Source of the DNA: M3007 sp041392625
GTDB lineage: Bacteria > Bacteroidota > Bacteroidia > Chitinophagales > Saprospiraceae
Length of the DNA stretch: 64,000 nucleotides
Direction of reading: 5' to 3'
Assembly (NCBI GenBank): GCA_041392625.1
Contig: JAWKLR010000018.1
Span: 1 to 64,000, forward strand
Positions 9,044 to 18,134 of this stretch are shown in pieces (positions within the stretch are counted from its first letter, which is position 1; each line of letters starts with the position of its first letter). Made by a program: the position numbers and the translations under genes. The notes under the pieces were generated by a model, which had not been told where the DNA came from, made no database searches, and worked only from the letters and a program-made list of their open reading frames with translations.

Positions 9044-11005
9044 ATGGCGGCAAAGCGAACAAAACAAACTAAAAAGGCGGTAAAAAGAACAGTTCAAACA
9101 ACTACCCAAAACGTAGCAGACAGCTCCTTCCCGCAGACCCATTTTTTTACTCAGCCATTCTGGAAAACCTATTGGTTGCCAGCCCTGATTTTAATGGCAC
9201 TTTCATTTGGGCTTTATGCCGCAGCTATTTCATTTGGTTATGTGCTGGATGACCAAATGACCATCTGGGAAAACAGTTATGTGCAGAAAGGTTTGGGAGG
9301 CCTGCGCGAAATTTTTGCCTACGACAGTTTCATGGGCTATTTTAAAGAGCAGAAGTTCTTGTTGGAAGGGGGGCGTTACCGCCCATTATCACTTGCGACC
9401 TTTGCGCTGGAAGTAGAATTATTTGGAAGTGCCCGGGCGGATGTAGGGCATTTTGTCAACATCCTGCTCTATGGCTTTACCGGTATTTTGCTGATGCGTG
9501 TTTTATCCGGATTGTTTCCTCAGGATCCGGAAAACAAGCAATGGTATTTTGGAATTCCTTTTTTAGCAGCCCTTCTGTTTATAGGTCACCCATTGCATGT
9601 GGAAGCCGTGGCCAACATCAAAGGGCGCGATGAAATTATGGGCTTGTTTTTTAGCCTTGCATCTCTATATGCTTCGCTAAAATACTTTGATACGGAAAAA
9701 AAATCCTGGCTCTGGGGGGCTGCCGCCTTCCTGTTGCTTGGGCTTTTATCAAAAGAAAATGCCATCACGTTTTTGGCTGTTATTCCACTTACCCTGTGGT
9801 TCTTTGGCAGGGTTCCCGCAGGAAAAGCACTTTCTGCCGCATTGCCTTTGCTCTTGGCATTCTTTGTATTTTTCTTCATGCGCTACAAAGCCATGGGGTA
9901 TGTGCTGAATCACGGGCAATCGATGAGCGACCTGATGAACAATCCATTCCTGGATATGAGCATTGGCGAAAAGTATGCAACAATTTTCCTGACCCTGGGC
10001 TGGTATGTAAAACTGCTTTTTGTACCCCACCCACTGACACACGATTACTACCCCTACCACGTGCCAAAAGTTTCCTGGTCTGACTGGCGTGCGCTGGTTT
10101 CGTTCATTGGTTATGCAGGCATGGCCATATGGGCAACGCTAAACCTCAAAAACCGAAAGCTGCCGGCGTATGCCATCTGGTATTTTTTGCTGACGCTTAG
10201 TATTGTGTCCAACGTATTTGTATCCATCGGTACGTTTATGAACGAGCGTTTCCTCTTCATGCCCTCGGTTGGATTTTGCTTGTTAGTGGCCTGGTTCCTC
10301 GCACGGAAATTGCCTGTTTTGTTAAAAGAAAAACCCGACCGGGTGTATATACTCGGGGCTGGCCTTGCCCTGTTGATTCTGGCAGCCTACTCGTACCGGA
10401 CCTACACCCGGGTACCCGACTGGGAAAATGCCCTGACCCTGAATGAAAGTGCCGTGCGCATTTCAACCAACAGTGCTCGGGCCCATTCATTTTACGCAAC
10501 GGCTTTGTATGAAAACAAATACGACCGCTCGCGCCCCAAAGATGAGTTACTCCCCTTGATTGATACGATGGAGTACCATGTCCGGCAGGCACTAAAAATC
10601 CACCCGAAATATGGAAATGCCTGGGTGATGCGCGGCATTGTTGCTTCCGCCCGTTTCGATGTGGACCACCAGATGGATCGTTTATTTAACGAGTTTGACG
10701 GAGTCATTGATGCCGTGCCATATAATGCAACGTTCCGCAACAATATGGATGCCTACATAAAATACCTTGCGACCAGCGGCGGAAATCCGCATAAGATTAT
10801 TTCTTTTGCACTTCGCAATGGGTATGACCGTTTTTATAAAGAAAAAGGCGACCTGAACAATGCCATTACCTTTCTCAATTACGGGCTAATGACTCAAACC
10901 GAGGATGTCCGCATTCTAAACGCGCTGTCTGAGGTTTATCAGGCAGCAGGAGATGCGGCCAAATCCAATGAGATGAAACGCCGGGCAGAAGCAATGGAAG
11001 AGTAA
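9044..11005 (+). CDS. TMTC-like GT-C glycosyltransferase-fold membrane protein with C-terminal TPRs
   Basis: The 653-residue polytopic membrane protein has a basic cytoplasmic start, a first helix, and then an acidic pair in the first loop (VLDD, D69-D70), as in GT-C/PMT-type O-mannosyltransferases. Other blocks typical of the eukaryotic TMTC family and its bacterial relatives are GRYRPLSLATFALE, HPLHVEAVANIKGRDE and LLSKENAITF. Around ten membrane helices are followed, from about residue 450, by a soluble TPR-like helical region. By family analogy it would transfer a lipid-linked sugar to protein or polymer outside the membrane. The acceptor is unknown. The gene lies just before metF with no obvious functional link. 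Confidence 0.7.
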   Translation: MAAKRTKQTKKAVKRTVQTTTQNVADSSFPQTHFFTQPFWKTYWLPALILMALSFGLYAAAISFGYVLDDQMTIWENSYVQKGLGGLREIFAYDSFMGYFKEQKFLLEGGRYRPLSLATFALEVELFGSARADVGHFVNILLYGFTGILLMRVLSGLFPQDPENKQWYFGIPFLAALLFIGHPLHVEAVANIKGRDEIMGLFFSLASLYASLKYFDTEKKSWLWGAAAFLLLGLLSKENAITFLAVIPLTLWFFGRVPAGKALSAALPLLLAFFVFFFMRYKAMGYVLNHGQSMSDLMNNPFLDMSIGEKYATIFLTLGWYVKLLFVPHPLTHDYYPYHVPKVSWSDWRALVSFIGYAGMAIWATLNLKNRKLPAYAIWYFLLTLSIVSNVFVSIGTFMNERFLFMPSVGFCLLVAWFLARKLPVLLKEKPDRVYILGAGLALLILAAYSYRTYTRVPDWENALTLNESAVRISTNSARAHSFYATALYENKYDRSRPKDELLPLIDTMEYHVRQALKIHPKYGNAWVMRGIVASARFDVDHQMDRLFNEFDGVIDAVPYNATFRNNMDAYIKYLATSGGNPHKIISFALRNGYDRFYKEKGDLNNAITFLNYGLMTQTEDVRILNALSEVYQAAGDAAKSNEMKRRAEAMEE

Positions 11006-11067
11006 ATACGTATTCGGAACCCGACGAACAAACACAGCTTGCCGAAAGGCATAGAAATACGACTGAG

Positions 11068-12024
11068 ATGAAAGTAACCGATCACTTCAAAAAATCTGAA
11101 GGAAAAACTCTGATTTCTTTTGAAGTCTTGCCTCCACTCAAAGGGGGCAGCATGCAGCGCATATTCAAGACCCTGGACGCCCTCATGGAGTTCAAGCCAC
11201 CATTTATAGATGTCACCTACCATCGGGAGGAGTTTATTTATAAAAAAAGGCCATCGGGGTATTATGAAAAAACGGCTATCCGAAAACGCCCGGGTACCGT
11301 AGGAATCTGTGCAGCCATCATGCATCGCTACAAAGTGGATGCTGTGCCCCACCTGATTTGTGGTGGTTTTACCCGGGAAGAAACCGAGAATGCATTGATC
11401 GACCTAAACTTTCTGGGTATCAACAATGTGCTGGCTCTGCGGGGTGATGCCCGGCAGTTTGAAGACAAATTCCATCCGGAGGAAGATGGCCATGAATATG
11501 CCATTGACCTGGTTCAGCAAATCATGGAAATGAACAGCGGGACCTACCTCGATTCCAACATCGTCAATGGTGAGCCAACAGACTTTTGCATTGGCGTGGC
11601 GGGATATCCAGAAAAACACTTCGAAGCGCCCAATCATGAGGAAGATTTGAAGTACACCAAAATGAAGGTGGAGGCAGGAGCAAACTACATCGTCACGCAA
11701 ATGTTTTTTGACAACCAAAAATACTTTGAGTACGTTGACCGCTGCCGGAAAGCAGGCATTGATGTGCCCATTGTGCCGGGCCTCAAGCCGCTCACCAGAT
11801 CGTATCAGTTGACTTCCATCCCCCGAAAGTTTTTCATAAACCTTCCACAGGACCTGGTGCATGCCGCAGTGAAAATTAAAGACGAAGAAGCCATTAAACA
11901 ACTTGGAATTGAATGGTGCATCCAGCAGTCTAAAGAATTGAAAGCAGCGGGCGTGCCTTGTTTGCACTACTACACGATGGGCGATTCTGAAACCACCCGA
12001 AAAATCATCGAGTCTGTCGCGTAG
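11068..12024 (+). CDS. metF: Methylenetetrahydrofolate reductase
   Basis: Flavoprotein that reduces 5,10-methylene-THF to 5-methyl-THF for methionine synthesis. The 318-residue TIM-barrel protein starts with the family ISFEVLPPLKG block, which carries the glutamate at the active site. Further conserved pieces are FIDVTYHREE, HLICGGFTREETENAL, NVLALRGDAR (flavin region) and GANYIVTQMFFDN. The end of the barrel, VPIVPGLKPLT, is also typical. It sits 62 bases after the GT-C protein and may be co-transcribed. A perfect 9-bp hairpin overlaps the stop codon. Confidence 0.95.
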   Translation: MKVTDHFKKSEGKTLISFEVLPPLKGGSMQRIFKTLDALMEFKPPFIDVTYHREEFIYKKRPSGYYEKTAIRKRPGTVGICAAIMHRYKVDAVPHLICGGFTREETENALIDLNFLGINNVLALRGDARQFEDKFHPEEDGHEYAIDLVQQIMEMNSGTYLDSNIVNGEPTDFCIGVAGYPEKHFEAPNHEEDLKYTKMKVEAGANYIVTQMFFDNQKYFEYVDRCRKAGIDVPIVPGLKPLTRSYQLTSIPRKFFINLPQDLVHAAVKIKDEEAIKQLGIEWCIQQSKELKAAGVPCLHYYTMGDSETTRKIIESVA

Positions 12025-12046
12025 AGACGCCCAACCTGGGCGTCTC
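12024..12046 (+). terminator. Hairpin overlapping the metF stop codon
   Basis: GAGACGCCC-AACCT-GGGCGTCTC is a perfect 9-bp stem whose first base is the last base of the metF stop. No T-tract follows. It may be a weak terminator or an mRNA 3' stabiliser. Confidence 0.4.
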
Positions 12047-12197
12047 AAACAATGGGTATACCACCGCTCCAAAATACCTTAGCTAAAATGTCTGTTACAA
12101 GCAATTAATTCAATCAGCTTGCCGTTTTCTTTTTATAAATCAAAGAAATAACAGAACTTTAGCTTCCCAAGCGAAAAGAATTGGCGAGGATATCTTG

Positions 12198-13199
12198 ATG
12201 AGAAAACTACTTCCGGTATTTGTGATGGTACTGGCTGTTGGAGGACTGTTTGCACAGGACCCCATTTTCAGTCAGTTTTATGCTGCACCCCTGCAGCTCA
12301 ATCCTGCATTTGCCGGCAGTGCCTTTGCGCCCCGATTTGGGGGCGTTTACCGCAATCAGTGGCCGGGCATCAACCAGGCCTACCAAACCTATTCCTTTTA
12401 TTACGAACAGCGGGCCGAAGCCCTGAACAGTGGATTTGGCGTTTACCTGGAAGGCGACAACGCAGGCAACGGGATTTTAAAAAGTACCCGGGCCTCCCTT
12501 TCCTATTCGTACCGACTGCACTTTTCAGAGGACCTGGGCATTCAAATCGGAGTAGAAGCGGGAATGCATCAAACGGCGCTCGACTGGGATCAACTGGTTT
12601 TTCCCGATCAACTGGACCCATTCAGCGGCCCGGTGAACAACACCCTGGAACAACGGCCGGATCAGACCACCGTTACCCGTTTAGACATTTCTTCGGGAAT
12701 GCTGATTTTGAGTGATAAACTCTGGTTGGGTGTAGGACTGAAACACCTGAACACCCCGGATCAGGGTTTTCTGTTGGTAAACAACAATCTTTCCCGCGGA
12801 TTGCCACTGCGGTATACCATACATGGAGGTGCAGAATTTCGTGTTAACGAACGCAATAAAGCCAAAATGCCCTCGTTTATTTCTCCGAACTTCCTCTTTG
12901 TGTCGCAGGGACCATACCAACAAATCAATGTAGGGGCATATGCCGGAGTGGGATCCATTTTTGGAGGAGCCTGGTACCGACATACCTTTGGCAATGCGGA
13001 TGCAGCCATTATTATGGTTGGATTTCGGGAAGGAGTTTTTAAATTGGGCTTGAGTTACGACGCTACCTTGTCGCGACTTGCCTCCAGTTCAGGAGGAGCC
13101 TATGAAATAAGTTTGGGCGTTTTACTCGATAAAAGCGAATTTTTACGCTCAAAACACACAAGATCTAAGTTAAATAATTGTCTGGGCATGTTCCAGTAA
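12198..13199 (+). CDS. PorP/SprF family T9SS outer-membrane protein
   Basis: Signal peptide (MRKLLPVFVMVLAVGGLFAQ) followed by the family opening DPIFSQFYAAPLQLNPAFAG and repeated beta strands with aromatic ends, as in the 8- to 14-stranded barrel-type PorP/SprF proteins. These work with the T9SS on export or surface attachment of type B (CHU_C) cargo. The ATG at 12198 is preferred over a TTG three bases earlier. It is not next to an adhesin, unlike the paralogue at 41016. It is followed 93 bases later by gldJ, so the pair may be a T9SS/gliding gene group. The final residues (LNNCLGMFQ) are unusual and not barrel-like. Confidence 0.85.
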   Translation: MRKLLPVFVMVLAVGGLFAQDPIFSQFYAAPLQLNPAFAGSAFAPRFGGVYRNQWPGINQAYQTYSFYYEQRAEALNSGFGVYLEGDNAGNGILKSTRASLSYSYRLHFSEDLGIQIGVEAGMHQTALDWDQLVFPDQLDPFSGPVNNTLEQRPDQTTVTRLDISSGMLILSDKLWLGVGLKHLNTPDQGFLLVNNNLSRGLPLRYTIHGGAEFRVNERNKAKMPSFISPNFLFVSQGPYQQINVGAYAGVGSIFGGAWYRHTFGNADAAIIMVGFREGVFKLGLSYDATLSRLASSSGGAYEISLGVLLDKSEFLRSKHTRSKLNNCLGMFQ

Positions 13200-13292
13200 A
13201 AATACTTGCGTTAAATTTGGCACTTTAAAGGTACATACAAGCATTATTTGCCTACATTTGCTGCTCATTTTTTAAAACTTGCTTTTAATACG

Positions 13293-14798
13293 ATGAAAAA
13301 ACTGCTCATCCACGGGTTCAGCTTACTTCTTCTAGGTCTTTTGATGGCCAGTTGCGGTGGAAAGAAAGAACGTTCTTCTACAACTAACTGGAAATACAAC
13401 GACCAGGAATGGGGAGGCTTCGAAAAAGTTGACTACCAAGGCCAAGCCACTGGCCCAAACCTCGTTCCAATCGAGGGTGGCACATTCACTATGGGTCTTA
13501 CTGACCAGGACGTTACATACGAGTGGAACAACGTCGCTCGCCGTGTAACTGTTTCTTCCTTCTACATGGACGAAACTGAAATCGCTAACGTAGACTACCG
13601 CTGGTATCTGTGGTGGACGTACAACACCTTCGGTGAAACCTATCCCGAAGTATGGCGTCGTGCACTTCCAGACACATTGGTATGGCGTGAAGAATTGGAA
13701 TACAACGAGCCACTCGTTGAAACCTATTTCCGTCACCCTGCCTATGAAAACTATCCGGTTGTTGGTGTAAGTTGGGAACAAGCCAATGAATTCTGTCACT
13801 GGCGTACCAACCGTGTTAACGAGATGATCCTGATCGAAAAAGGCATCATTGACCCTACACCAGACCAGAAAAACGAGAACAACTTCGACTCTGAAGCATA
13901 CCTCGTTGGTCAGTACGAACCAGCAGTACGCAAAAACCTTCCGGACATCCGTACCGGTGGTGAACGCCGCGTACGTCTGGAAGACGGTATCCTGCTTCCT
14001 GAGTACCGCCTCCCAACCGAGGCAGAATGGGAATATGCAGCGCTTAGCCTCGTAGGCAAGCAAGCTACCAGCAAAGACGAACTGATCACAGATCGCCGTA
14101 TCTATCCATGGGACGGTACTACTACCCGCTACCAAAAGCGTAACAAGTACCAGGGCCGCATGCTCGCTAACTTTAAGCGTAGCGGTGGTGACTACGGTGG
14201 TATGGCCGGCGCACTGAACGATAAGGCATTTACGCCATCTGAAGTTCGCGACAACTGGCCAAACGACTACGGTCTGTACAACATGGCAGGTAACGTAAAC
14301 GAATGGACTGCGGACCTCTTCCGTCCAATGACCTCCGTTGACCTCCGTGATGTGGACAACCACGAACTCAACCCATATCGTGGTAACATCTTCGAACATA
14401 AGATCCTCGACCCGGATACTGGTGCTCCAATTGAAAAAGACAGCCTCGGCCGTCTCCAGTACCAATTGGCTGACACTACTGAGACCGCTTTGCGTGACAA
14501 CTACAAGCGTCCGGAAGTATACAACTACCTCGACGGTGACAAAGAATCTACTGTTGAATACCGCTACGGTATCAGCACCCTGATTTCTGACAAAGCCCGC
14601 GTTATCAAAGGTGGTTCCTGGGCCGACCGCGCGTTCTGGATGTCTCCAGGTACACGCCGCTTCCTCGAGCAAGACAAGTCAAGCCGCACCATCGGTTTCC
14701 GTTGTGCTATGACTCGTACAGGTGACCCAACCTTCGATCGGGAAGATGGCAACAAGTTTAAGACGAAGCATAAGAGCCCGAAACGGCGCTATAAATAA
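13293..14798 (+). CDS. gldJ: Gliding motility / T9SS lipoprotein GldJ
   Basis: The 501-residue lipoprotein has a signal peptide with lipobox MASC (Cys21). The body is a formylglycine-generating-enzyme (SUMF/FGE-sulfatase) fold: GGTFTMG, SFYMDETEIANVDY, HPAYENYPVVGVSWEQANEFC, YRLPTEAEWEYAA and AGNVNEWTAD. The fold is non-catalytic in Gld proteins. PDTLVWR followed by EYNEPLVETYFRHPAY, and the DYGGMAG block, match GldJ better than GldK. The absence of gldLMN behind it also fits GldJ. In F. johnsoniae GldJ is needed for gliding and for stability of GldK and the secretion core. The chosen ATG (13293) gives the lipoprotein signal directly. A TACATTTG -7 box lies at 13253-13260. Codons are strongly biased (CGT, GGT, AAC), which suggests high expression. 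GldK is the alternative. Confidence 0.82.
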   Translation: MKKLLIHGFSLLLLGLLMASCGGKKERSSTTNWKYNDQEWGGFEKVDYQGQATGPNLVPIEGGTFTMGLTDQDVTYEWNNVARRVTVSSFYMDETEIANVDYRWYLWWTYNTFGETYPEVWRRALPDTLVWREELEYNEPLVETYFRHPAYENYPVVGVSWEQANEFCHWRTNRVNEMILIEKGIIDPTPDQKNENNFDSEAYLVGQYEPAVRKNLPDIRTGGERRVRLEDGILLPEYRLPTEAEWEYAALSLVGKQATSKDELITDRRIYPWDGTTTRYQKRNKYQGRMLANFKRSGGDYGGMAGALNDKAFTPSEVRDNWPNDYGLYNMAGNVNEWTADLFRPMTSVDLRDVDNHELNPYRGNIFEHKILDPDTGAPIEKDSLGRLQYQLADTTETALRDNYKRPEVYNYLDGDKESTVEYRYGISTLISDKARVIKGGSWADRAFWMSPGTRRFLEQDKSSRTIGFRCAMTRTGDPTFDREDGNKFKTKHKSPKRRYK

Positions 14799-14825
14799 GT
14801 CCGGCAATTTATTGCTGAACTGTAT

Positions 14826-14860
14826 AAAAAAAGCCCGGTGCACTGCATCGGGCTTTTTTT
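14826..14860. terminator. Bidirectional terminator between gldJ and the convergent T9SS cargo gene
   Basis: A7-GCCCG ... CGGGC-T7 stem, with an A run on one side and a T run on the other, so it can serve both converging genes. Confidence 0.88.
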
Positions 14861-14874
14861 ATACATGGAATTTT

Positions 14875-16416
14875 CTAGTGCTGAACAATTACTTGTCCAT
14901 GCTCTATAACCCGCCCATCTTGTGACCGGGCCGTGAATACGTAAACACCAGTTGCAACATTCGTGGTATTCCAATCAATATAACCCGCAGTTCTATCCAA
15001 TTGAGCCTTGAATACGGTTCTGCCCAGCGTATTAACAACCGAAACGGTTACTTCCTCCCCGATCAGACTTTCAAATGCAAACTGGACCTCCTGATCTCCC
15101 GGATTGGGATAAACCCGGACACTGCCCCCTTTTTCACTCAGGTTCTCTACAGGTATATGTGTTGTAATGCACAGGGTATCAATGCAGCCGTCTTTGTCTG
15201 CTTTTACCATCCAGGCCCAGGATTTAAATACCGTTCCCATTTCCATAACAGACCCAACAGCAATTACACTCCCGCTTGGAAGTGCAACCACACCTCCAAG
15301 CCTGTTATAGGACCCATATTCCTGATCCCAAAAAACAGAATCCAATACCGTCCAGATACTATCTCCATCACTGCTGAACTTGTGTATCACGCCACCCATC
15401 CATGCAATGGTATCCGGATTAAAAGGCTCATAATATGGTATCCAATGCCCAATAGCAACCCAGTTTCCATCTGCCGTTGGCGTTATATCGTACAATAAAT
15501 TATTAATCGTTGTGGCATGGGGCATCAGCCGTTCCCACATCAGGTTCATATTGCTATCCCTTCGAACCAATTTGGTTACACCACCCCATTCATCCGGGCT
15601 TAACACCTCATAGGTACGTGAACAATAAAGCCAGGACTTATCAGGCAATATTTTTAATCCTAAAATTCCAGACTCCACATTTTTTTCCGACTCCCATTCG
15701 TCGAGTACATTTCCCAAACTATCAACAAACCAGGCTTTGCTACGGATAAAGGTATTATTTAAATTAGAAGCATTTCCAATACCATTTTCTCCTATTACTA
15801 CAAATAAATTCGAATCTAAAGCAAAAATCCCTCCTCCTCCTTCGTCCAGGTCCCAATCACCGATATTTCTTTCCCACAACTTGTTGCCATCTTTATCCAG
15901 TTTTAAGAGTACAACATCAAGAAAATAATTAGATCTCTGATGTGAACCAATTACCAAATATCCGTTTTCGATTTCAATACCAGATTTACATTTAAAGGAC
16001 TTTTCTCCTGCAAAAACTTTATAAAACTCGAGGTTTCCAACACTATCAGTCTTAAGAACGGCGCCATCCGAAGCATAGACCAAACTACCACACATCAGAT
16101 ATCCTTTATCGCTTGTCTGAATTATCCCATAATTGGGGAGCTGAGAGAACTGGTCACCCATAGTATCCGGATAATAGTGTAAATCAATCAGCAGCCCGTT
16201 GGTGTCTATTCGGGCCAGCATAGCGCTCCATTGATTGCTACCTTGAGGCAAAATTGCACCGGTAATCGCGACGGTATCGCCCTGCAAAATGCAGTTTGTA
16301 AAAACCGCAGCCTGGGCTCCAAAATCATAAGGCTCAGAAAAACCTTGTTGGGTAAAGGCTGACTGGAACGGAAGAACCCCAAAAAGAAAAAGAACTAGGT
16401 TAATCTTATTTTTCAT
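14875..16416 (-). CDS. Secreted propeller-like protein with type A T9SS sorting domain
   Basis: 513 residues. The signal peptide MKNKINLVLFLFGVLPFQSAF is followed by repeated blade-like segments (for example SDKGYLMCGSLVY, NGYLVIGSH and SNLFVVIGENG) that look like a beta-propeller reading per-event accounts, as in many uncharacterised Bacteroidota secreted proteins. The C-terminus is a type A T9SS domain: VYPNPGDQEVQFAFE, LGRTVFKAQLDR, then a GVYVFTARSQDGRVI block and a final basic/beta strand. No catalytic motif was recognised. It converges on gldJ across a shared terminator, and transcription must start in the 209-base gap before murF. Confidence 0.75.
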   Translation of the reverse strand: MKNKINLVLFLFGVLPFQSAFTQQGFSEPYDFGAQAAVFTNCILQGDTVAITGAILPQGSNQWSAMLARIDTNGLLIDLHYYPDTMGDQFSQLPNYGIIQTSDKGYLMCGSLVYASDGAVLKTDSVGNLEFYKVFAGEKSFKCKSGIEIENGYLVIGSHQRSNYFLDVVLLKLDKDGNKLWERNIGDWDLDEGGGGIFALDSNLFVVIGENGIGNASNLNNTFIRSKAWFVDSLGNVLDEWESEKNVESGILGLKILPDKSWLYCSRTYEVLSPDEWGGVTKLVRRDSNMNLMWERLMPHATTINNLLYDITPTADGNWVAIGHWIPYYEPFNPDTIAWMGGVIHKFSSDGDSIWTVLDSVFWDQEYGSYNRLGGVVALPSGSVIAVGSVMEMGTVFKSWAWMVKADKDGCIDTLCITTHIPVENLSEKGGSVRVYPNPGDQEVQFAFESLIGEEVTVSVVNTLGRTVFKAQLDRTAGYIDWNTTNVATGVYVFTARSQDGRVIEHGQVIVQH

Positions 16417-16625
16417 CGGCTAATTGGATTTTACTTTAAGCATGCACACACAATACAATGTAAGAAAAAGGTCGCAGATTTAAGGCTGAAAGCTAGTGTT
16501 TAATGTGCCGATCGCACCACTTCATCAAAAAAGCAGAGTTTGAAATTCAACCGGATAGACTCCACAGGATACATGATTAATATTACCTGTATATTCGTGT
16601 CCACAAATAAGGATACAGTTTTAAT

Positions 16626-17939
16626 ATGTTATCTACCGAAGCGCTCTACGCCATCTTCCAAAAACATCCCGTTGTCTGCACCGATACGCGGGCTCTCGCC
16701 GAAGGGTCGATCTTTTTCGCCCTGAAAGGCCCGAATTTCAATGGCAACACCTACGCCGAACAAGCCCTGAAACTCGGAGCAGCCTATGCCGTGATAGATG
16801 AGCCAAATTACCAAATAGATGAACGTTGTCTGCTGGTACCCGATGTGCTGGAAGCCCTGCAACAATTGGCGACAACACACCGACGCAGCTTCGACATTCC
16901 CTTGATTGCAATTGGAGGATCCAATGGAAAAACTACCACCAAGGAACTGGTTTCTGCCGTGCTTTCAAGCAAATACCCCTGCCACTTTACACAGGGCAAC
17001 CTGAACAATCAAATCGGCGTGCCGCTGACCCTGCTCCGCATGCCCGCCAATACCGAAGTGGCCGTGATCGAAATGGGTGTAAACAAACTGGGTGACATGG
17101 CCGAACTATGCGCCATCGCAGAACCTACCCATGGCTTGCTGACCAATATCGGGAAAGAACACCTGGCCGGATTTGGCAACATCAAAGGAGTAATTGAAGC
17201 AGAAGGAGAACTCTATCAGTACCTCGATGCCCACAAAGGCTGGATTTTTGCCAACTACAGCGACAAACTCATCCGAAATATGAGTTCGGCCCACGATCGG
17301 CGCATTATATTCGAGGCATCAGAGACGCTGGTTCCGCAAGACCATAAAATTGACATCCAGTTGCTCGACTCCTCCCCCTTTGTGCACTGCGCCTTCCTGG
17401 ATGACGAGGATGCCCCGGTTGAAGTAGAGTCTAAACTGATTGGCAACCACAATTTTCAAAATATCATGACGGCCATTGCACTCGGGATGTACTTCAAAGT
17501 GCCCGCCCAACGCATCAAATCGGCCATTGAATCGTATCGCCCGTCCAACAACCGGTCGCAACTGGTGCAGCGAGGCGAGCAGACCATTCTGCTCGATGCA
17601 TACAATGCCAACCCAAGCAGCATGCTTGCTGTACTTTCTACGTTTGAACAGTATCCATCGGAAAAGAAAATTGCCATCCTCGGCGATATGCTGGAACTGG
17701 GTGCAAGCAGCCTTACCGAGCACCAATCCATCCTGAATGCAGCCATTGCAACCCATCCGGACGAACTGGTTTTGGTCGGCCCGGAGTTTGCACAATGCAC
17801 GTCATCCTATGCCCAAGCCCGCTTTTTCAATACTACCGGGGAGGCACAGGAATGGTTTAATCAACTTGCAGATGAACCCACGTTCATCCTGATTAAAGGC
17901 TCGCGTGGAATTCGCCTGGAAAAATTGCTGGAAGGGTAA
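16626..17939 (+). CDS. murF: UDP-MurNAc-tripeptide--D-Ala-D-Ala ligase (stand-alone MurF)
   Basis: The 437-residue Mur ligase adds D-Ala-D-Ala to UDP-MurNAc-tripeptide, the last cytoplasmic step of precursor synthesis. The N-terminal domain has TDTRALAEGSIFFALKG, which binds the UDP-substrate. The ATP-binding P-loop is GGSNGKTTTKE (about residues 98-108). The central domain contains EMGVNKLGDM and TNIGKEHLAGFG. The C-terminal domain has LDAYNANPSSM and ILGDMLELG. The start at 16626 gives a normal N-terminus. A second MurF domain is fused to alanine racemase at 24462-26930. Having both a separate MurF and the fusion is, to my knowledge, normal in Bacteroidota. Confidence 0.95.
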   Translation: MLSTEALYAIFQKHPVVCTDTRALAEGSIFFALKGPNFNGNTYAEQALKLGAAYAVIDEPNYQIDERCLLVPDVLEALQQLATTHRRSFDIPLIAIGGSNGKTTTKELVSAVLSSKYPCHFTQGNLNNQIGVPLTLLRMPANTEVAVIEMGVNKLGDMAELCAIAEPTHGLLTNIGKEHLAGFGNIKGVIEAEGELYQYLDAHKGWIFANYSDKLIRNMSSAHDRRIIFEASETLVPQDHKIDIQLLDSSPFVHCAFLDDEDAPVEVESKLIGNHNFQNIMTAIALGMYFKVPAQRIKSAIESYRPSNNRSQLVQRGEQTILLDAYNANPSSMLAVLSTFEQYPSEKKIAILGDMLELGASSLTEHQSILNAAIATHPDELVLVGPEFAQCTSSYAQARFFNTTGEAQEWFNQLADEPTFILIKGSRGIRLEKLLEG

Positions 17940-17945
17940 CCCCTA

Positions 17946-18104
17946 GAGGATGTCTAAAATTCAATTTCTGGGCTACATTCGGCAAATTTGGTTTTTCTCT
18001 ACGTTAAATTTTTCGCCGAATTACCCGTATGCGACTGCAAAATTTGCCTTAATAAAAACAAAATTTGCTCGACTTCGCCTCAGAATTGAAATTTAGACAT
18101 CCTC
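17946..18104. repeat. MITE-like palindromic element with 24-25 bp terminal inverted repeats
   Basis: The left end (17946-17970) reads GAGGATGTCTAAAATTCAAT then TTCTG. The right end (18081-18104) is its reverse complement with one gap and two changes. Inner segments also pair imperfectly (GCAAATTTGGTTTTTCTC against GCAAATTTTGTTTTTATT on the opposite strand), so the whole 159 bp can fold into one long hairpin. There is no ORF. It sits between murF and the 3' end of the arginase-like gene. A similar single end occurs at 50915-50939. Confidence 0.7.
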
Positions 18105-18134
18105 TTATTAAAAAATGCTTGCTGATATGGCCTC

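Noticed and set aside
13332..14672. 446-codon open frame antisense to gldJ
   Set aside because: It is a shadow of the strongly biased gldJ codons. It has no start context or domain and lies fully inside a well-supported gene.
17946..18104. Complete insertion sequence
   Set aside because: Only 159 bp, with no transposase frame; at most a non-autonomous element.
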